Below, piece by piece: positions 11,179 through 26,313 of a DNA stretch of 64,000 bases (positions are counted from its first letter, which is position 1; each line of letters opens with the position of its first letter). Below the pieces are notes generated by a model, which searched no databases, was not told the DNA's origin, and was given only the letters and a program-made list of their open reading frames with translations. Both the position numbers and the translations under genes were made by a program. The DNA comes from Terramyces sp. JEL0728 (Eukaryota; Chytridiomycota; Chytridiomycetes; Rhizophydiales; Terramycetaceae). The stretch lies in the NCBI GenBank assembly GCA_027603945.1, contig JADIIU010000059.1:1-64000 (forward strand), given 5' to 3'.

Positions 11179-12525
11179 CTATCTTAGTTTTTTCAATTGT
11201 ATTACCAAAGTACACTCCAATCAAAATAGTAACATGCGAGACGAGCAGCAGTGAGGAAGACCATACAGTTGATGGATATATATTCCAGCAAAGCTCAATT
11301 GCAAAAAACAGAGCGATTTTAAAAACCATAGGGAATTTGGCAATCCACAACAAATACGGTATTGTGTGGAAATACCAGCTGTAAAATTGGTAGTGTAGAG
11401 ATCGCGCACATAAAATTCCGATAAAATTGCTGGTGAACAGCACAGTTAAAACATCTATCATTAACAGAATATACAGTCCGAAGGAAGCTTACGATTCTGC
11501 GCTTTAATGGTAAATCCATCCTTCGTTACTTTCCATAGACCACCAAACTGTCTGTTGTTAAGCAAAATTACTTTGTCCACAAAATGAGAAACGCCAGCAA
11601 TAAAACAATGTGCAGTGCCAGCAGTATTTTGGAAAATTCAGGACTCAAGAAATCCTGTTCGCCAACCATTCGCCAGTTCACTGTCCATTTGTAAAAGAAC
11701 TGGCGGGAGAATTCAAATGCCTTTGAAATATAGCTATTTGGCTGATGCATTAGGAACGGAAGACCGATTACTATTTGAATAGTAACTACAGCGATTGCAG
11801 CTAAAATAGAATATCCCAGACCTGTCCCTTGGTAATAAATCAGCGCATATCCCGGCGCAAAAAGCAAGGTATTCATTTTTACTGATATCGACAGGCTTCA
11901 TGAAAAACTGGTTACCTATAGAATATTGCAGATAGTAGCCATCTGCGTTTCAAAATCAAACTGATGCTCGCATACATGAAGACCATTGCAATGGGATCAT
12001 TGAATAACCGCAGTACAAAAATTGAATGAATTCGCTTTGAAAACAGTAATAGCACACAGGAAAATAAAGGTGCCTGCTTAAGTAGATGCTTACAATCCTT
12101 GACGTTCTGTATATCCTGCAAACCAAAAATATTGTTACTGCTGACATTAATGCATAGATGTATTGCGCCAAACGAATATTGGTTCCCCGTTCGGTTGCGT
12201 GCCAGAATATTGTAAATATGTATAGAAAGCCTCCAGGATATCTTGTTAGTAAAAACGTACACCAGCGGACCTGTATCCCCTTTCAATTCCAGGTAATCAT
12301 ACTGTCCACCGATAAATCCTTGCACTTGCTGCATATACGCCTTCCAATCAATCTCTGTATCTGGGTTACTCCTTGATTACATTTTATCTTGTCTATGATT
12401 GCAAAACAAAAGCATAATTCCACAAGCACAAGTGCAACTATAAACAGATTAGCGCGGTTCAACATTTTTTCCAAAGATTTCCATGGGAAAACCAAGCAGT
12501 CTTGCTCATTAAATCTGATATTCAT
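11174..12525 (-). CDS. ALG3: Dol-P-Man:Man5GlcNAc2-PP-Dol alpha-1,3-mannosyltransferase
   Basis: Multi-pass ER enzyme that adds the first lumenal mannose, from dolichol-phosphate mannose, to the N-glycan precursor. About 410 aa after removal of six introns (12361-12380, 12242-12260, 12074-12093, 11896-11915, 11552-11571, 11455-11474; all 19-20 nt). ALG3 hallmarks in order: IDWKAYMQQV, GPLVYPGGF, HSIFVLRLFNDP, VKMNTLLFAPG, FYKWTVNWR, FTSNFIGILCARSLHYQFYS and WNIYPST. Many hydrophobic helices. It ends without an obvious KKXX signal. Confidence 0.95.
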
Positions 12526-12615
12526 TTGGGTTATTCAGTGCGATGCACGATGGTGAACCTATGCAAATGGCGATTTCGCTTTGATTCGAAAATCAGATAA
12601 TCTCAATATTTTATT

Positions 12616-14681
12616 CTAAACGCTGGCAATAATTACCTGGGCGACCATTGCAACCATCAACAACAACGAAAAGGCAGCAATGTAATTCGCTCTACAGTAG
12701 TTATAGACAAAATCTGGCATTGCTCTGAAAGTGGACTCTTCCTTTACAACAATCAGCCCGTCAAATTCTCCAACATCATTCACTGAATATTGACTAAAAT
12801 CGTCGTCTTGATACTGGCGCAACGACGCACTTTTGAGTGCGGTTTGATTCAACTGAGAAAATCTCCTTGTATAAGTTCTACCAACTGGGTTTAGTGACTC
12901 TCTAGAAACGCTGGTTCCAACAGCTAGTGATTCCCTTCTGCTAAGCGACGCTGCATTTCCTCCTTTCAGATCTTTTTGTATATTAGAATGCGTGGACAGT
13001 TGGGTTCTGTTTCTACCTGTTTGTTGTCCAGCCAAGGACGGGTCCAGCATGCTCCTGATCTGTTTAATAGAATGCTTTGACGTGACGGATAGTTGAGCCA
13101 TAGAGTGATCTTTTTTCAGTTTAGAGAGGGAGCCGCCGATATTTTCTATTGTTTTGAATGGATCTCTTGGAATTATCCTGCTTGGATCGGCAGTTGGTAA
13201 ATGATAAATATAATCAAAATCATCATCCAAGTGTGTCTTTTTTATGCCTGCGCTGAGATCCAGAAATTCAAGCTAAATTAGTCAATTTCTACTTCGTCTA
13301 ATACAGATTGCGCGAGTTCAGTCTTTCTCTTTGACAAGAATAGGAAAATTAGGAAAGGTGCAAAGAAGTTGCAGCACGATTGAAATGTCAAACTTGTGTA
13401 GGTTCCAAAGGAGGAAATCCAACTTCCAGTTTGCATGGGAATTGCAATTAAAAAAGGCAGGTAAACCGAATAAAATGTAGCCGGTCCAGGCGATAAGATC
13501 TTTGCAGCCAAAAAGTTGAGTTTCGTAACCAGCATTGCAATAGGAATTGAGGTTACATAGGTCAAAATTGGGAAAATAAAGTAGATGATGGACATCCATG
13601 CAAATGAAGCTGAGGATAGCGTTGGGTCAGAATACATTGCTTGCAGAAGGTTCGACGAATCGCTAATCGTGTAACCAATCCCGCCTACCTTAATGAAAAA
13701 GTACCTATTATTCCGATGGAAATATACAAGAGAGTTGAAATGCCAATTGAATACCACACCACTCTTTTCGGATTGACCTGAGGATGCTTGACATTCATCC
13801 ATGACGGTATTGTATTCGCAAGCGCTAATATTAAATTAAAATACTGTAGTTGTATAGAACCTGCCCAATTACTGTTGCCGTACTATCGCCCACGATGTCA
13901 AGTGGAGTAATCTTCTGGTATGCAGTGGTGAAACATAAAGTAATCAAGAACAAAAAATTGTATAGCAAGGATACTGGATCAGTTATAGAGTACCGAACTG
14001 CAAAAACATATTATCGTTAAAATCCATGGCAGTAAGAGGAATAATCATTGTCGCACAAACGATGAACCCAAACGTAACTAGCATGTAGTTATCTCCAAAA
14101 GGAGAATTGGAACTTGTAACTTGGGTGACACAATAAAATCCAGATATTGGCGAAATTCCATAACCGCAGGTCCCTCCGAATAAAGACACGAATAAAGAAT
14201 CAAAAATCTGGATTAGCAAGGCGTACTTGAGCAGAACCAACAATGGAAGCAATATTTGTGCTTTGCAGAGATCCGTACAAAATAAACAAGAAGAAGTAAT
14301 ACACATATCGCCCGTAGAACTACGTTTAATCTCCAGTTACTTGATGTACCATGACTGTGAATTCAACATTTCGCTAATATTATGCTTGAATTACTTCAAA
14401 ATTCTCATTCCCTGGAAATCTGGAAGCTGATTCAACCACGAATAACCCCGCCAATCCTGAAAGTATTGCAATGACAATGAATGCTATCAAAGGACTAGAT
14501 TAGCAATAAATACAATAGCCATCCTGCAGACTGAAGTACCGTTGGGATTAGCACGATGCCTACATTAATAGGCGGAATACCTGGCCCGGTGATACTGGTG
14601 ATTAATACACTAACACTCCCAATAAATCCCCTATCCTTAACTATAACCGTACACATTCTTTGTATATCCGCCTTCAGACAT
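12616..14681 (-). CDS. AVT/SLC38-type amino-acid transporter
   Basis: Amino-acid/auxin permease family transporter, about 620 aa, likely vacuolar or plasma membrane. The N-terminal motif TGPGIVLIPTVLQSAGW appears only after two introns are spliced. About ten membrane helices follow (for example SGLAGLFVVESASRF, FTVMVHQFYGRYVYYFF). A hydrophilic, Ser/Arg-rich cytosolic tail of about 180 residues precedes a last hydrophobic helix. Ten introns, the most of any gene here: 14631-14652, 14560-14580, 14495-14513, 14374-14394, 14320-14340, 14208-14226, 13974-13993, 13825-13844, 13685-13704, 13273-13292. The first intron has two possible boundary sets (22 or 19 nt), both in frame. The ATG at 14681 is required by that splice. 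Substrate not predictable. Confidence 0.88.
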
Positions 14682-14728
14682 TTCAAGTTTTACGCGACAA
14701 TGATAAACTCAACACGCCAAATTCTTTA

Positions 14729-15498
<770 letters not shown>

Positions 15499-15567
15499 TT
15501 AAAATTTTCAAACAAAATTGAGTTTTTATATTTCAGCCACACAATTTAGTGACAATTTAATGTTCAT

Positions 15568-18505
<2,938 letters not shown>

Positions 18506-18702
18506 GGTATTTGTCCGAAGATAATTTGGGAAAAATAATTAACTAAAGTTTCCACTTTTAACGAATCTCAATAATTTCCATTCGGAATCCTTCTACTTGC
18601 GTCGAAGCGCTATGCCAATGTAACGTTTCTTCCAAATTTCTGGAAGCGCAACTTGGATTAAGATAATGCTTGGCCAAGAAGGATCCATCTTTCTTGAATT
18701 TA

Positions 18703-19579
18703 ATGGCAACGATCAAAATGTTTCCCTTTAGTTTTACATCTCAAATGACAATTCAAGAGCAGAGAAAAAACACTCTGCAGCTAAAACAAGAACTTGCCGA
18801 TCTGCTGGGAGATAGTGGAAAGGAATATTGGCAGCAACTAAGCGACTTTTTAAACAACAAATGTACAAAGCGAGCGCTGTATCAAATTTCTAACTTTAGC
18901 GATGAAACTGCATTAGCCGTATTTACCACACCACAACAAGCCAAAATCCACAATAAACTAATTTTATGCATTCTATACAATCTCTCTCCCCACTTGCCAC
19001 CGCCAGTAGGTGAAGACACTGACTTTGTGATAAAAAATCCAAACAAACGCAAACCGCATGTAATCGTATTTAAAATCAGGATTTACTAGTTGGGAGACAT
19101 GTAAAGAAAATGTTCAACACCAAATCTATCCTGGCTCTGAGCCAAGATGAACGGAGCCGGATTTTAAATTTAAAAGCTCAAAAACAAGAATCAGCCCAGC
19201 ATGTATATCCTAAAGGCATTGACGGAATTCCAAAGACCTGTCAGGAAGAAGGAGACATCCCAACGCACGAGGCACTGAGAACGCGAATGAAGTATTGTTT
19301 TCTAATGCAGGTTTATCAGCGCATTTCAAGGATTGGATGGATCGTTTTCGAATGATGCCGTGTTATTGTTGAACCAAGCGCTAGATGTAATATTTGCTAA
19401 TGTAGAATTACTTGAAGAATCTACTGAGCAACATGCTTCAAAAAACTCGCCCAATTTTGAACGATTCATTCCAAGACTCTGAAAATAAGAGAAAACTGGA
19501 TGTCAATCACCTGAGCTTTTCAATTGAAATGACTCCTCAGAAACTTGATGCAGATCTGGTTGAGGCGATTGTTCCATAA
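18703..19579 (+). CDS. HFI1: SAGA complex subunit Hfi1/Ada1 (TADA1)
   Basis: Histone-fold adaptor of the SAGA coactivator complex. About 272 aa if ATG 18703 is used; ATG 18745 is an alternative giving 258. The N-terminal region reads ELADLLGDSGKEYWQQLSDF, typical of the family. The histone-fold part is ISAFQGLDGSFSNDAVLLLN followed by ALDNYLKNLLSNML. Three introns (19060-19079, 19292-19310, 19387-19405) restore these motifs from three frames. Stop fused to the poly(A) signal (TAATAAA at 19577). The next gene starts 35 bp downstream. Confidence 0.87.
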
Positions 19580-19614
19580 TAAATTTGGCTTTGTAAATTT
19601 TCATTTTCTTTTGG

Positions 19615-20126
19615 ATGCCAAAATATCAATTGAACTGGAAGGCAGAACTCGCAAACATCACCAACCTCAGGATCAAAAATATCGACGAATTCGAATGGGG
19701 GCTCAAACTAATGTGTACCAATTGCCATGAAGGCAACGATTCGGTTGTATCGCTGAAGGCATCAGATGAGGTAGAACAACACAACAGTAGAGGAGTAGCA
19801 AACCTAGTGATGAAGTGCAAGTTTTGCAAAAAGGAGGGAACTCTGGATATCCAAAAGCAAACGTTGAAATCTTACTCTATCGAAAACAACAATCAATTCC
19901 AGCCACTAGTAGTAATCGAAGGAAGAGGATGGGAACCTGTTGGATGGATTTTAAAAGTAACAATGGATTAATATAGAATGGCTTTGCTGCAGAAGGAGAA
20001 GAATCAGGAACAGCATTTGACGATATCGCACTTGATGAAGACTGGGTGGAGTATGATGAAAAGCAAGGGGAGTCTGTAGAAATCATGAATATCGCATTTA
20101 ACGTTGTCAAGGCAAAAGGGAAATAA
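19615..20126 (+). CDS. CZIB: CXXC-motif zinc-binding protein (DUF866, C1orf123/CZIB)
   Basis: About 163 aa, the full family length. Two zinc-ligand pairs are visible: CTNC near residue 40 and CKFC near residue 68. The C-terminal family pattern GFAAEG...DWVEYDEK appears after the 20-nt intron at 19957-19976. Eukaryote-wide conserved beta-sandwich protein with poorly known function. One position differs from the metazoan pattern: GRGWEPVGW in place of RGLEP. Confidence 0.9.
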
Positions 20127-20319
20127 AATGAATTTCCGCGTGTTCGATATCTGCTCCTTTGGTAATCTCTAACGGGCATCTTTTGTGCTTCAAGTGGACT
20201 CTACCTTCGTGGATGTCCATTGTTGGCATTGTCTCGTAAAAATATTGTTTACGTCAGAGCGATTTCCTTTTCATTAAGAAGCTTCTCCTTAGCATAATCC
20301 TGTTATATAATACAAAGAT

Positions 20320-23300
20320 ATGGCCAACAACGGCCCTGCGACATTGAATGGAGAACCAGAGTTACCTTCAGCATTTGGAGAGATATTTTCAAACGAGGAA
20401 AAGTTACAAACTAAATCAAAAGGAGAACCAAAAAGGAATGGCTTGCAATCACTAGCAGATACAGAAAGGTTATTTTGGAATTAAATGCAGGAAATGGAAG
20501 AATCATGCGAGTAGAATAAAAGAGAGAACATACGATGTCAATCTGTCAACAACCAATATGCTTCCTTATGACCCATTAGCGGACGAGCATTTGCAAGACT
20601 ATTTCAATAGTCCACATACAAGGGACCACTTAATCAAGTTGGGTCTAGTATTTCATTATTGACTTTAGATTGACCAGGAAGGAAATATCATTGATGAAAA
20701 GAAATTCAAGAAAAATCAGATACAACTGGATAAAAAAGCTCACGAAGAGAAAATCTTGGGTCAGCAGCTGGAAAGAGAGCTTGACCACGATATTGAGGTA
20801 ACCATGTATTTAAGACAGGTGGTGTTGCGGATGCAAGCCAGGAAAACCACTGAAAAACGCAGTAGATTACAGCAGGTAACTCTTAATTAAATCTTTAGCC
20901 TGGCGAAGGTATCCCTGGACGCATTGCAGCCAAATACCCCGTTTCTATGCAGAAAACGGCTCTAATATATACAGCCTCAAATCCCTTGCATTCGACAGAC
21001 GCAGGGGTATTGAATAGGTTAAAGGACCAGCCCCCTAGCAAGCTTGCAGCACTTGGAACCAGCAAGAAACAAGTCCTGGCCAGGTTGAAGAAAATTCGGG
21101 AAAAGAGACCTCAAACTGCACCTGTTTCTCAACACGAAAAAGCTCTTGTACTTGGCAGCAGTTCTCTAGTAGATTTATTTGAAAAAGCAAAGAAAGACTA
21201 CCAAGATGGAAAGTTGAAAACTGCCAAAGAAGACTTACGTACGTTGCTCAGAAAAGTTGAGGCGAAAACTGCTGCTGGACCGTCAAAGCAAGATACTGAC
21301 GATGAAAAAAAGTCGATTAAAAAAAATACCAGATTAAAGCGTCCAAAGAGTGCAAGACCGACTAGAAACTCTGCTTTCCCTGTGTCATCGGCATTCAGCG
21401 AGTGTGACAGTGATGCGGAGGAAGAATTTGAAGAAGACGGGATTCTTGAAGACCTGGAAGAGAGTATTGATATTACTCCAAAAGACCAAAAGGTTGAAAA
21501 GACAGAAAGTAAACCTGAAAAAATTGAAAACAAAAAGTCTCCAAAGGCTAAAGCTGACACAGATGCTGGCCCTCGTGCACAATCTAGAGCTCAGTCTGAA
21601 ATCTCCGTTTCCGAGAAATCACATAAAAAACCAGCACAAAAAAGACCCGCTACTGCAAAGCCAACTGGTGGTAATGCAAAGGTTTCAGTGCAAAGTAAGG
21701 AAGCTCCAAAGCCCTCACCAAAATCAAAAGTAGAAACTCTCCCTGAAAGAGCGGCAAAGGCACCAGCACAAACTCAAGCTGCTTCTTCAAAACCTACAGA
21801 AAACGTGGTCACTATACCTGATATGCCAAGCTCAGCAATTTCAAAACCAGCTGCCAATGATTTTGAAAAGACTCCTGCCACCTCAAAAAGAGACATTGAT
21901 GCCAGTGTGAGCTTAAAAGGAGCAGATAAAAAGGTTGAAGCGGATTACAACGACGACTTTGAGTCACCTACTACGAACAACTTGGGGGATGTGCATCCAG
22001 AGGCAGATCAACCCAAAGTGCCTGGACAAACTTCCCAAGAAAATCACAGTGAAAAATATAATGAAGATTTTATTTCAGAAAACACACCCAACGCTGTGCC
22101 TACAGCAGAGCAACATCAACCCACCACAAAGACACAAACTTCAAGATCCAAAACAAACCTAAACGGCTCTCCCAAATCATCCATGAAGAAATCGCAAGAA
22201 AATTTGGCAAAGAATTCAAAAAGTGCATCCAAAAATTTAAATCAGGTACCGTTAGGCGAATCGCAAAACAATGGAAACTCATCCAACAATCTCAACAAAA
22301 GCCTTTCGAATGTAGCCGGTGCTAATCGAATGTCACAAAATAATATTCCTGGTGTACAGCGCGCTCCAAGTGTAAAGTTTGCAGATGAAGTGCCGGATTC
22401 CAATAAAGGTTTTCAATGAACTTATTTTCTAGATGTCTACCACCAAAACATTGAAGCAGACACACAAATGGATGTAAAAACAGAACCAGCCCAGAGTAGC
22501 AACAAAAAAGAAACCAATGAAAAAAACTCTAGCCAGTATGCAGATGAATTTGAACAGGATATTTCTGGGACGGTTGAAATGGGAAATCATCAACACAATG
22601 CAATCCCAGAATCCACATCTAATGAAAGCAGAAAAGAAAATACGACTGCCAGACCATTTAGTGCGAAAAACTCGAAAACTAATTTGAAAGAGAACACCCT
22701 TAGCGCAACTAATTTGGACAAATCTTTGGCTAGTAAAAAAAGCTCGTCAAATAATTTAAAAAATGCCAATAGTTTGAATGATCTCAATACTGCGAAAAAG
22801 TCTAATGATTCTTCATTAACTAGACAGGCTGGCAGCGAAGGAAAATTAAAAGACAGCCAGGCTTTGGCTTCTTCCAAAAAGTCCTTGAGTAAAGGTAGCA
22901 ATCAATTAAAATAGATATAGGAAACAATAATTCAAGTTCTGCCGACTTAATTCGAGCACAGAAGGTAACCCTTCCCTCCAGTGCACCAATGTCAAGGGAA
23001 GGAAGTAACCAAAATCTTTCTAGACCAAAGCCAGAATCAAATAGAACTAGTCGAACAAATTCCAAGAGTAAAGTAGCCAATGAATTCGAAAATGGAAGCA
23101 AGATCTCTAAAAAAGAATCGCTGGGAAACTTGTCTAAGCCAACCTCAAAATCGGCAACCCCAAAAAATAGCAATTACGACTTGTCTAGAGCAAAGGACAT
23201 TCCGCTTCCTGGCAGTGCACCACTTTCTAGACATGGATCAACAACCCTACATGGGGTTAAAGAAGAGATTGATGCAAGTGACGAGCTGGGATCCAAAGAT

Positions 23301-23738
23301 ATCATTTACTCTTCAGTAGGCCAAGGTGAAGATGATTTGGAGCTTCCACAAAATGAAAATAAGGCAGTTGGCGAAAACAATATTGATGTGAACAAATCTC
23401 GTAGTAATTTTGGCTCGATGGACATAATAAGATCAAGCATGGAAGGAGAAAGCGATAAGTCAGAGATAGAACGTGATGGCCAAGTAAGTGCTGAAGGGAC
23501 GGCAAATCCTACACAAGCAAAAAACACGGAAAACAAAAATGAAGATTCGAAATTGGTAACCAATGTACCACTTGAGCCAGTGCATACCCCAGATCAACTT
23601 CATTCAGAGGGCGAAACTCATCATATAGTACCAAAACCAATACGAAATGTATTAGAACTTAATGATTCTACCGTGGGACGGTCCAGATCAGTTAGGAGCT
23701 CGATTAGTAGGAAGCCAATGAAAGGTATCGCAGAGTGA
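20320..23738 (+). CDS. ERICH3-like ciliary protein with long disordered tail
   Basis: About 1,100 aa. Residues about 65-150 match the conserved N-terminal region of ERICH3 (LADEHLQDYFNSPHTRDHLI followed by LGLIDQEGNI and a long charged helix), a protein linked to ciliary tips. After PGRIAAKYPVSMQKTA comes a Lys/Ser/Asn-rich disordered tail. It contains repeats of a short S-x-x-N-L type (SKTNL, SKNLN, SNNLNKSLS, ATNLDKSL) and acidic-aromatic F motifs (YNDDFES, YNEDFIS, YADEFEQ). Introns: 20469-20490, 20648-20668, 20876-20898, 22409-22432 (24 nt), 22895-22914. A further 21-nt, stop-free, in-frame candidate lies at 20798-20818. Presence agrees with a flagellated organism. Function in this lineage is inferred. 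Confidence 0.8.
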
Positions 23739-23795
23739 GCTACTGGCCGAATAAATATATGATTATGAATAAAGATACTATACAACTGATCTTTA

Positions 23796-24261
23796 TTATT
23801 GTTTCTTTGTTCTATGTCGCTCCTTTTTCTTCTTTGAGCCATTGCTATTCTCTACTTTTTTCTTTGAATGCAGTTTCGCGACAGATCCGCGACCAGAAAC
23901 AGCTCTAGTTCCGTCCCGTAATCGCTTTCTGTTAAATTTACTCTTGCGTTTCGGAAATGTAGCTGTGGGCTTCTGGGATATATGTGTCACCTTATCTGCC
24001 CACTGCGGCTGGTATGCTTTCGCTTCATTAAAAATATCCTCCATTGTAACTGCTACCTGGTCAAACAAATGGGTGTTATCCCTATCATTCAGATTTAAAT
24101 TACTCTAACACTTCATATTCCCTTTCAGGGACAAAATACACCGATTCCTCTTCTTCAGTGATTTTCTGTGGGGCAGTGTTAAATAATCGAAATCCCTCAT
24201 TGGCCGTAGCTTCCTCCTCATGCTGAATTTCCACAATTTCAAATTCAAAGTCCAGGTCCAT
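23796..24261 (-). CDS. Small protein, acidic N-terminus and basic C-terminus
   Basis: About 147 aa after one 22-nt intron (24082-24103). The N-terminal half is acidic and contains FRLFNTAP and VYFVPEREYEVLE. The C-terminal third is strongly basic (RKSKFNRKRLRDGTR and KKKKERHRTKKQ), suggesting a nuclear or nucleolar location. The FRLF pattern recalls a fungal domain of unknown function (DUF2011-like), a tentative match from memory. Its stop is fused to the poly(A) signal on the minus strand (23792-23798). Confidence 0.7.
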
Positions 24262-24284
24262 GGAAAACTTTTTTCTTCAAAAAA
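24262..24284. promoter_or_regulatory. 23-bp bidirectional start region
   Basis: Only 23 bp separate the start codons of the small minus-strand gene and the first Nab2 paralog. The spacer is a T-run followed by an A-run, so each strand sees T-tract then A-rich leader before ATG. Core promoter elements must overlap one or both coding regions or sit in this poly(dA:dT) tract (inference). Confidence 0.55.
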
Positions 24285-25280
24285 ATGGCTCTGATCTCTA
24301 GGGAAGCACTAAACAACAAATTACGGCAATTGAATTCAGAATTTGTGGATTCTGATATGTTATTTGATTTTGTTATGGTGATGGTAGAGAACCAGAAACC
24401 AAAGGATTATATCACAGCTCAATTATTGGATCTTACAACAGAAGAAGAGGCCAAGGCGATTGGAGACTGGATATTTGAAAATTTAAACAAGCCGTCATTA
24501 GGTATGTCCATATTTATCCCAGTTCCACCTGTGAAATTGTTACAGACTGCCTTGCAACAAACTACCCAAAACGAAAATCAAGACAAGAATGATTTACGGA
24601 ACTTACTGCGGTCCGGTAAGACAGGTTCACGTTACTCAGACAGTAATGAGCGTAGATCCAATAGAAGTTCGCCATACTCTATCAAGAAAAAAGAACGGAA
24701 GGAACAGTCAGTTCCTCGATGCACATTTTTCCCAAACTGCACCAGGGAAGACTGTCAGTTCTTTCACCCAACCGAGCCATGTCCTGATGGAGAGCATTGT
24801 TCCAAAGGACCAGCTTGCAGGTATATCCACGAATCGGTGGCTGCAGTTAAATCAACTGTTGCTTGCAAATTTCAAGAACACTGTACAAACCCAAACTGTA
24901 CATTTTCCCATCCTTCACCAGCAGCATTGGCCTATACAGCCGCAGCATCTAAAGCGGCTCAGCAATGTAAATTTTATCCAAATTGTTTAAATGCATACTG
25001 CCCATTTTACCATCCACCAGCAACTGTGCAGCAGGCTGCTCAAGAAAATATACCGCAAGATCCTGCTAAACCCGCTGATCCTGCTGTTGCACAGATCCCA
25101 TGCAAATACGACGCATTCTGCAAACGTCCAAACTGTCACTTTTTCCATCAGTCAAGAAACGGTCCTCCTCAATCGAAAAACATGGTATTAATTGTGGGAA
25201 ATACATCGGCAAGAACATACGCACTGCCTGAAAATGAAGTGGAGAGAGTAGAGGTAAATAATATGGAAGTAGATTCATAA
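24285..25280 (+). CDS. Nab2/ZC3H14-type CCCH zinc-finger RNA-binding protein, copy A
   Basis: Poly(A)-RNA-binding protein family controlling poly(A) tail length and mRNA export. About 324 aa. The N-terminal about 75 residues are a helical, PWI-like Nab2-type domain (NNKLRQLNSEFVDSDMLFDF). The C-terminal half has a tandem CCCH array of the C-x5-C-x4-6-C-x3-H type; the clearest fingers are CTFFPNCTREDCQFFH, CKFQEHCTNPNCTFSH, CKFYPNCLNAYCPFYH and CKYDAFCKRPNCHFFH. A 21-nt stop-free intron is called at 24502-24522 because copy B has one at the matching site. The stop is fused to AATAAA (25278). Adjacent paralog B lies 34 bp downstream. Confidence 0.87.
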   Translation: MALISREALNNKLRQLNSEFVDSDMLFDFVMVMVENQKPKDYITAQLLDLTTEEEAKAIGDWIFENLNKPSLGMSIFIPVPPVKLLQTALQQTTQNENQDKNDLRNLLRSGKTGSRYSDSNERRSNRSSPYSIKKKERKEQSVPRCTFFPNCTREDCQFFHPTEPCPDGEHCSKGPACRYIHESVAAVKSTVACKFQEHCTNPNCTFSHPSPAALAYTAAASKAAQQCKFYPNCLNAYCPFYHPPATVQQAAQENIPQDPAKPADPAVAQIPCKYDAFCKRPNCHFFHQSRNGPPQSKNMVLIVGNTSARTYALPENEVERVEVNNMEVDS

Positions 25281-25314
25281 TAAAAATCTCGCGTGGATCT
25301 TTTTTTTTTTAAAA

Positions 25315-26262
25315 ATGTTGAGCGAAATGAAGGAAGCTCTTTTTGATCAATTGAGAGAAATGAAGTCTGAATTTGCTGAATCGGACATGCTTGTTGATTT
25401 TGTTGGAGTGATGCTGGAAAACAACAAGCCAAGGGAATACATTAGGGATCAGTTGATGGATTTGACCACAAATGAAGAATCGCAAGTAATAACAGATTGG
25501 ATTTTCAATTACATTCAAAATAACCGAATTGGTATTCTTCATATTAATATAGAAGCTTTGGAGGACGAAAGGGGTAGGAGACGGGAAGATCGAAAAAGCT
25601 TTTCCCCTGATAGACGGTACAATCGTCGCAGATCCTATGATAGAGGGGATAGATATAAGAGAGACAGGTATGAATACAGGGACAGATCTGGTAGAAGGGG
25701 AAGACACGCTCCGTATAAGCGTGAAAAGAAAGAACTCTCAGTTCCTCGATGCACATTTTTCCCAAACTGCACCAGAGAGGACTGCAAATTCTTTCACCCG
25801 ACCGAGCCATGTCCTGAAGGTAGTGCTTGTACTAAAGGCCCTGCCTGCAGATTTATCCACCAAGTTGCACCTCCCAGCGTTTGCAAATTTGGGGCAAGCT
25901 GTATCAATCCAAACTGTACCTTTGCACACCCCTCACCTGCTGTATTATCACTAACAAATGTGCAATGTAGATTTTACCCTAATTGCTTAAACCAATTCTG
26001 CACCTACTATCACCCTGAACCAAGGCCACAGTCTGATGAAAGCTCTCAAAAAGCTCCTCAAACAGTACCAGATCCTATATCCATTCCATGCAAATATGAT
26101 GCTTACTGCAAGCGTCCAGATTGTCATTTCTTTCATCCATCAAAAAGCAAAACTTCAAAGAATAAGGTATTGATTGTCAACTATTCAACGCACACCGCAG
26201 ATAGAATCTACGCATTACCAGAACAGCAAGCGGAGCGTGTAGTTATGGATGTTGATTCTTAA
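25315..26262 (+). CDS. Nab2/ZC3H14-type CCCH zinc-finger protein, copy B
   Basis: Tandem paralog of the preceding gene, about 308 aa. Same order: helical N-terminal domain (DQLREMKSEFAESDMLVDF), a linker that here is Arg/Asp/Tyr-rich (RGDRYKRDRYEYRDRSGRRG), then CCCH fingers (CTFFPNCTREDCKFFH, CKFGASCINPNCTFAH, CRFYPNCLNQFCTYYH, CKYDAYCKRPDCHFFH). Intron at 25532-25552 (21 nt, stop-free). The linker is the main difference from copy A and suggests divergence in RNA or protein contacts. The start follows a ten-base T-run and AAAA. Confidence 0.87.
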   Translation: MLSEMKEALFDQLREMKSEFAESDMLVDFVGVMLENNKPREYIRDQLMDLTTNEESQVITDWIFNYIQNNRIGILHINIEALEDERGRRREDRKSFSPDRRYNRRRSYDRGDRYKRDRYEYRDRSGRRGRHAPYKREKKELSVPRCTFFPNCTREDCKFFHPTEPCPEGSACTKGPACRFIHQVAPPSVCKFGASCINPNCTFAHPSPAVLSLTNVQCRFYPNCLNQFCTYYHPEPRPQSDESSQKAPQTVPDPISIPCKYDAYCKRPDCHFFHPSKSKTSKNKVLIVNYSTHTADRIYALPEQQAERVVMDVDS

Positions 26263-26313
26263 TATAATTAATGGCTTTAACGTTTTTTCCTTTGCTTTTG
26301 CTGAATCAAAAAC

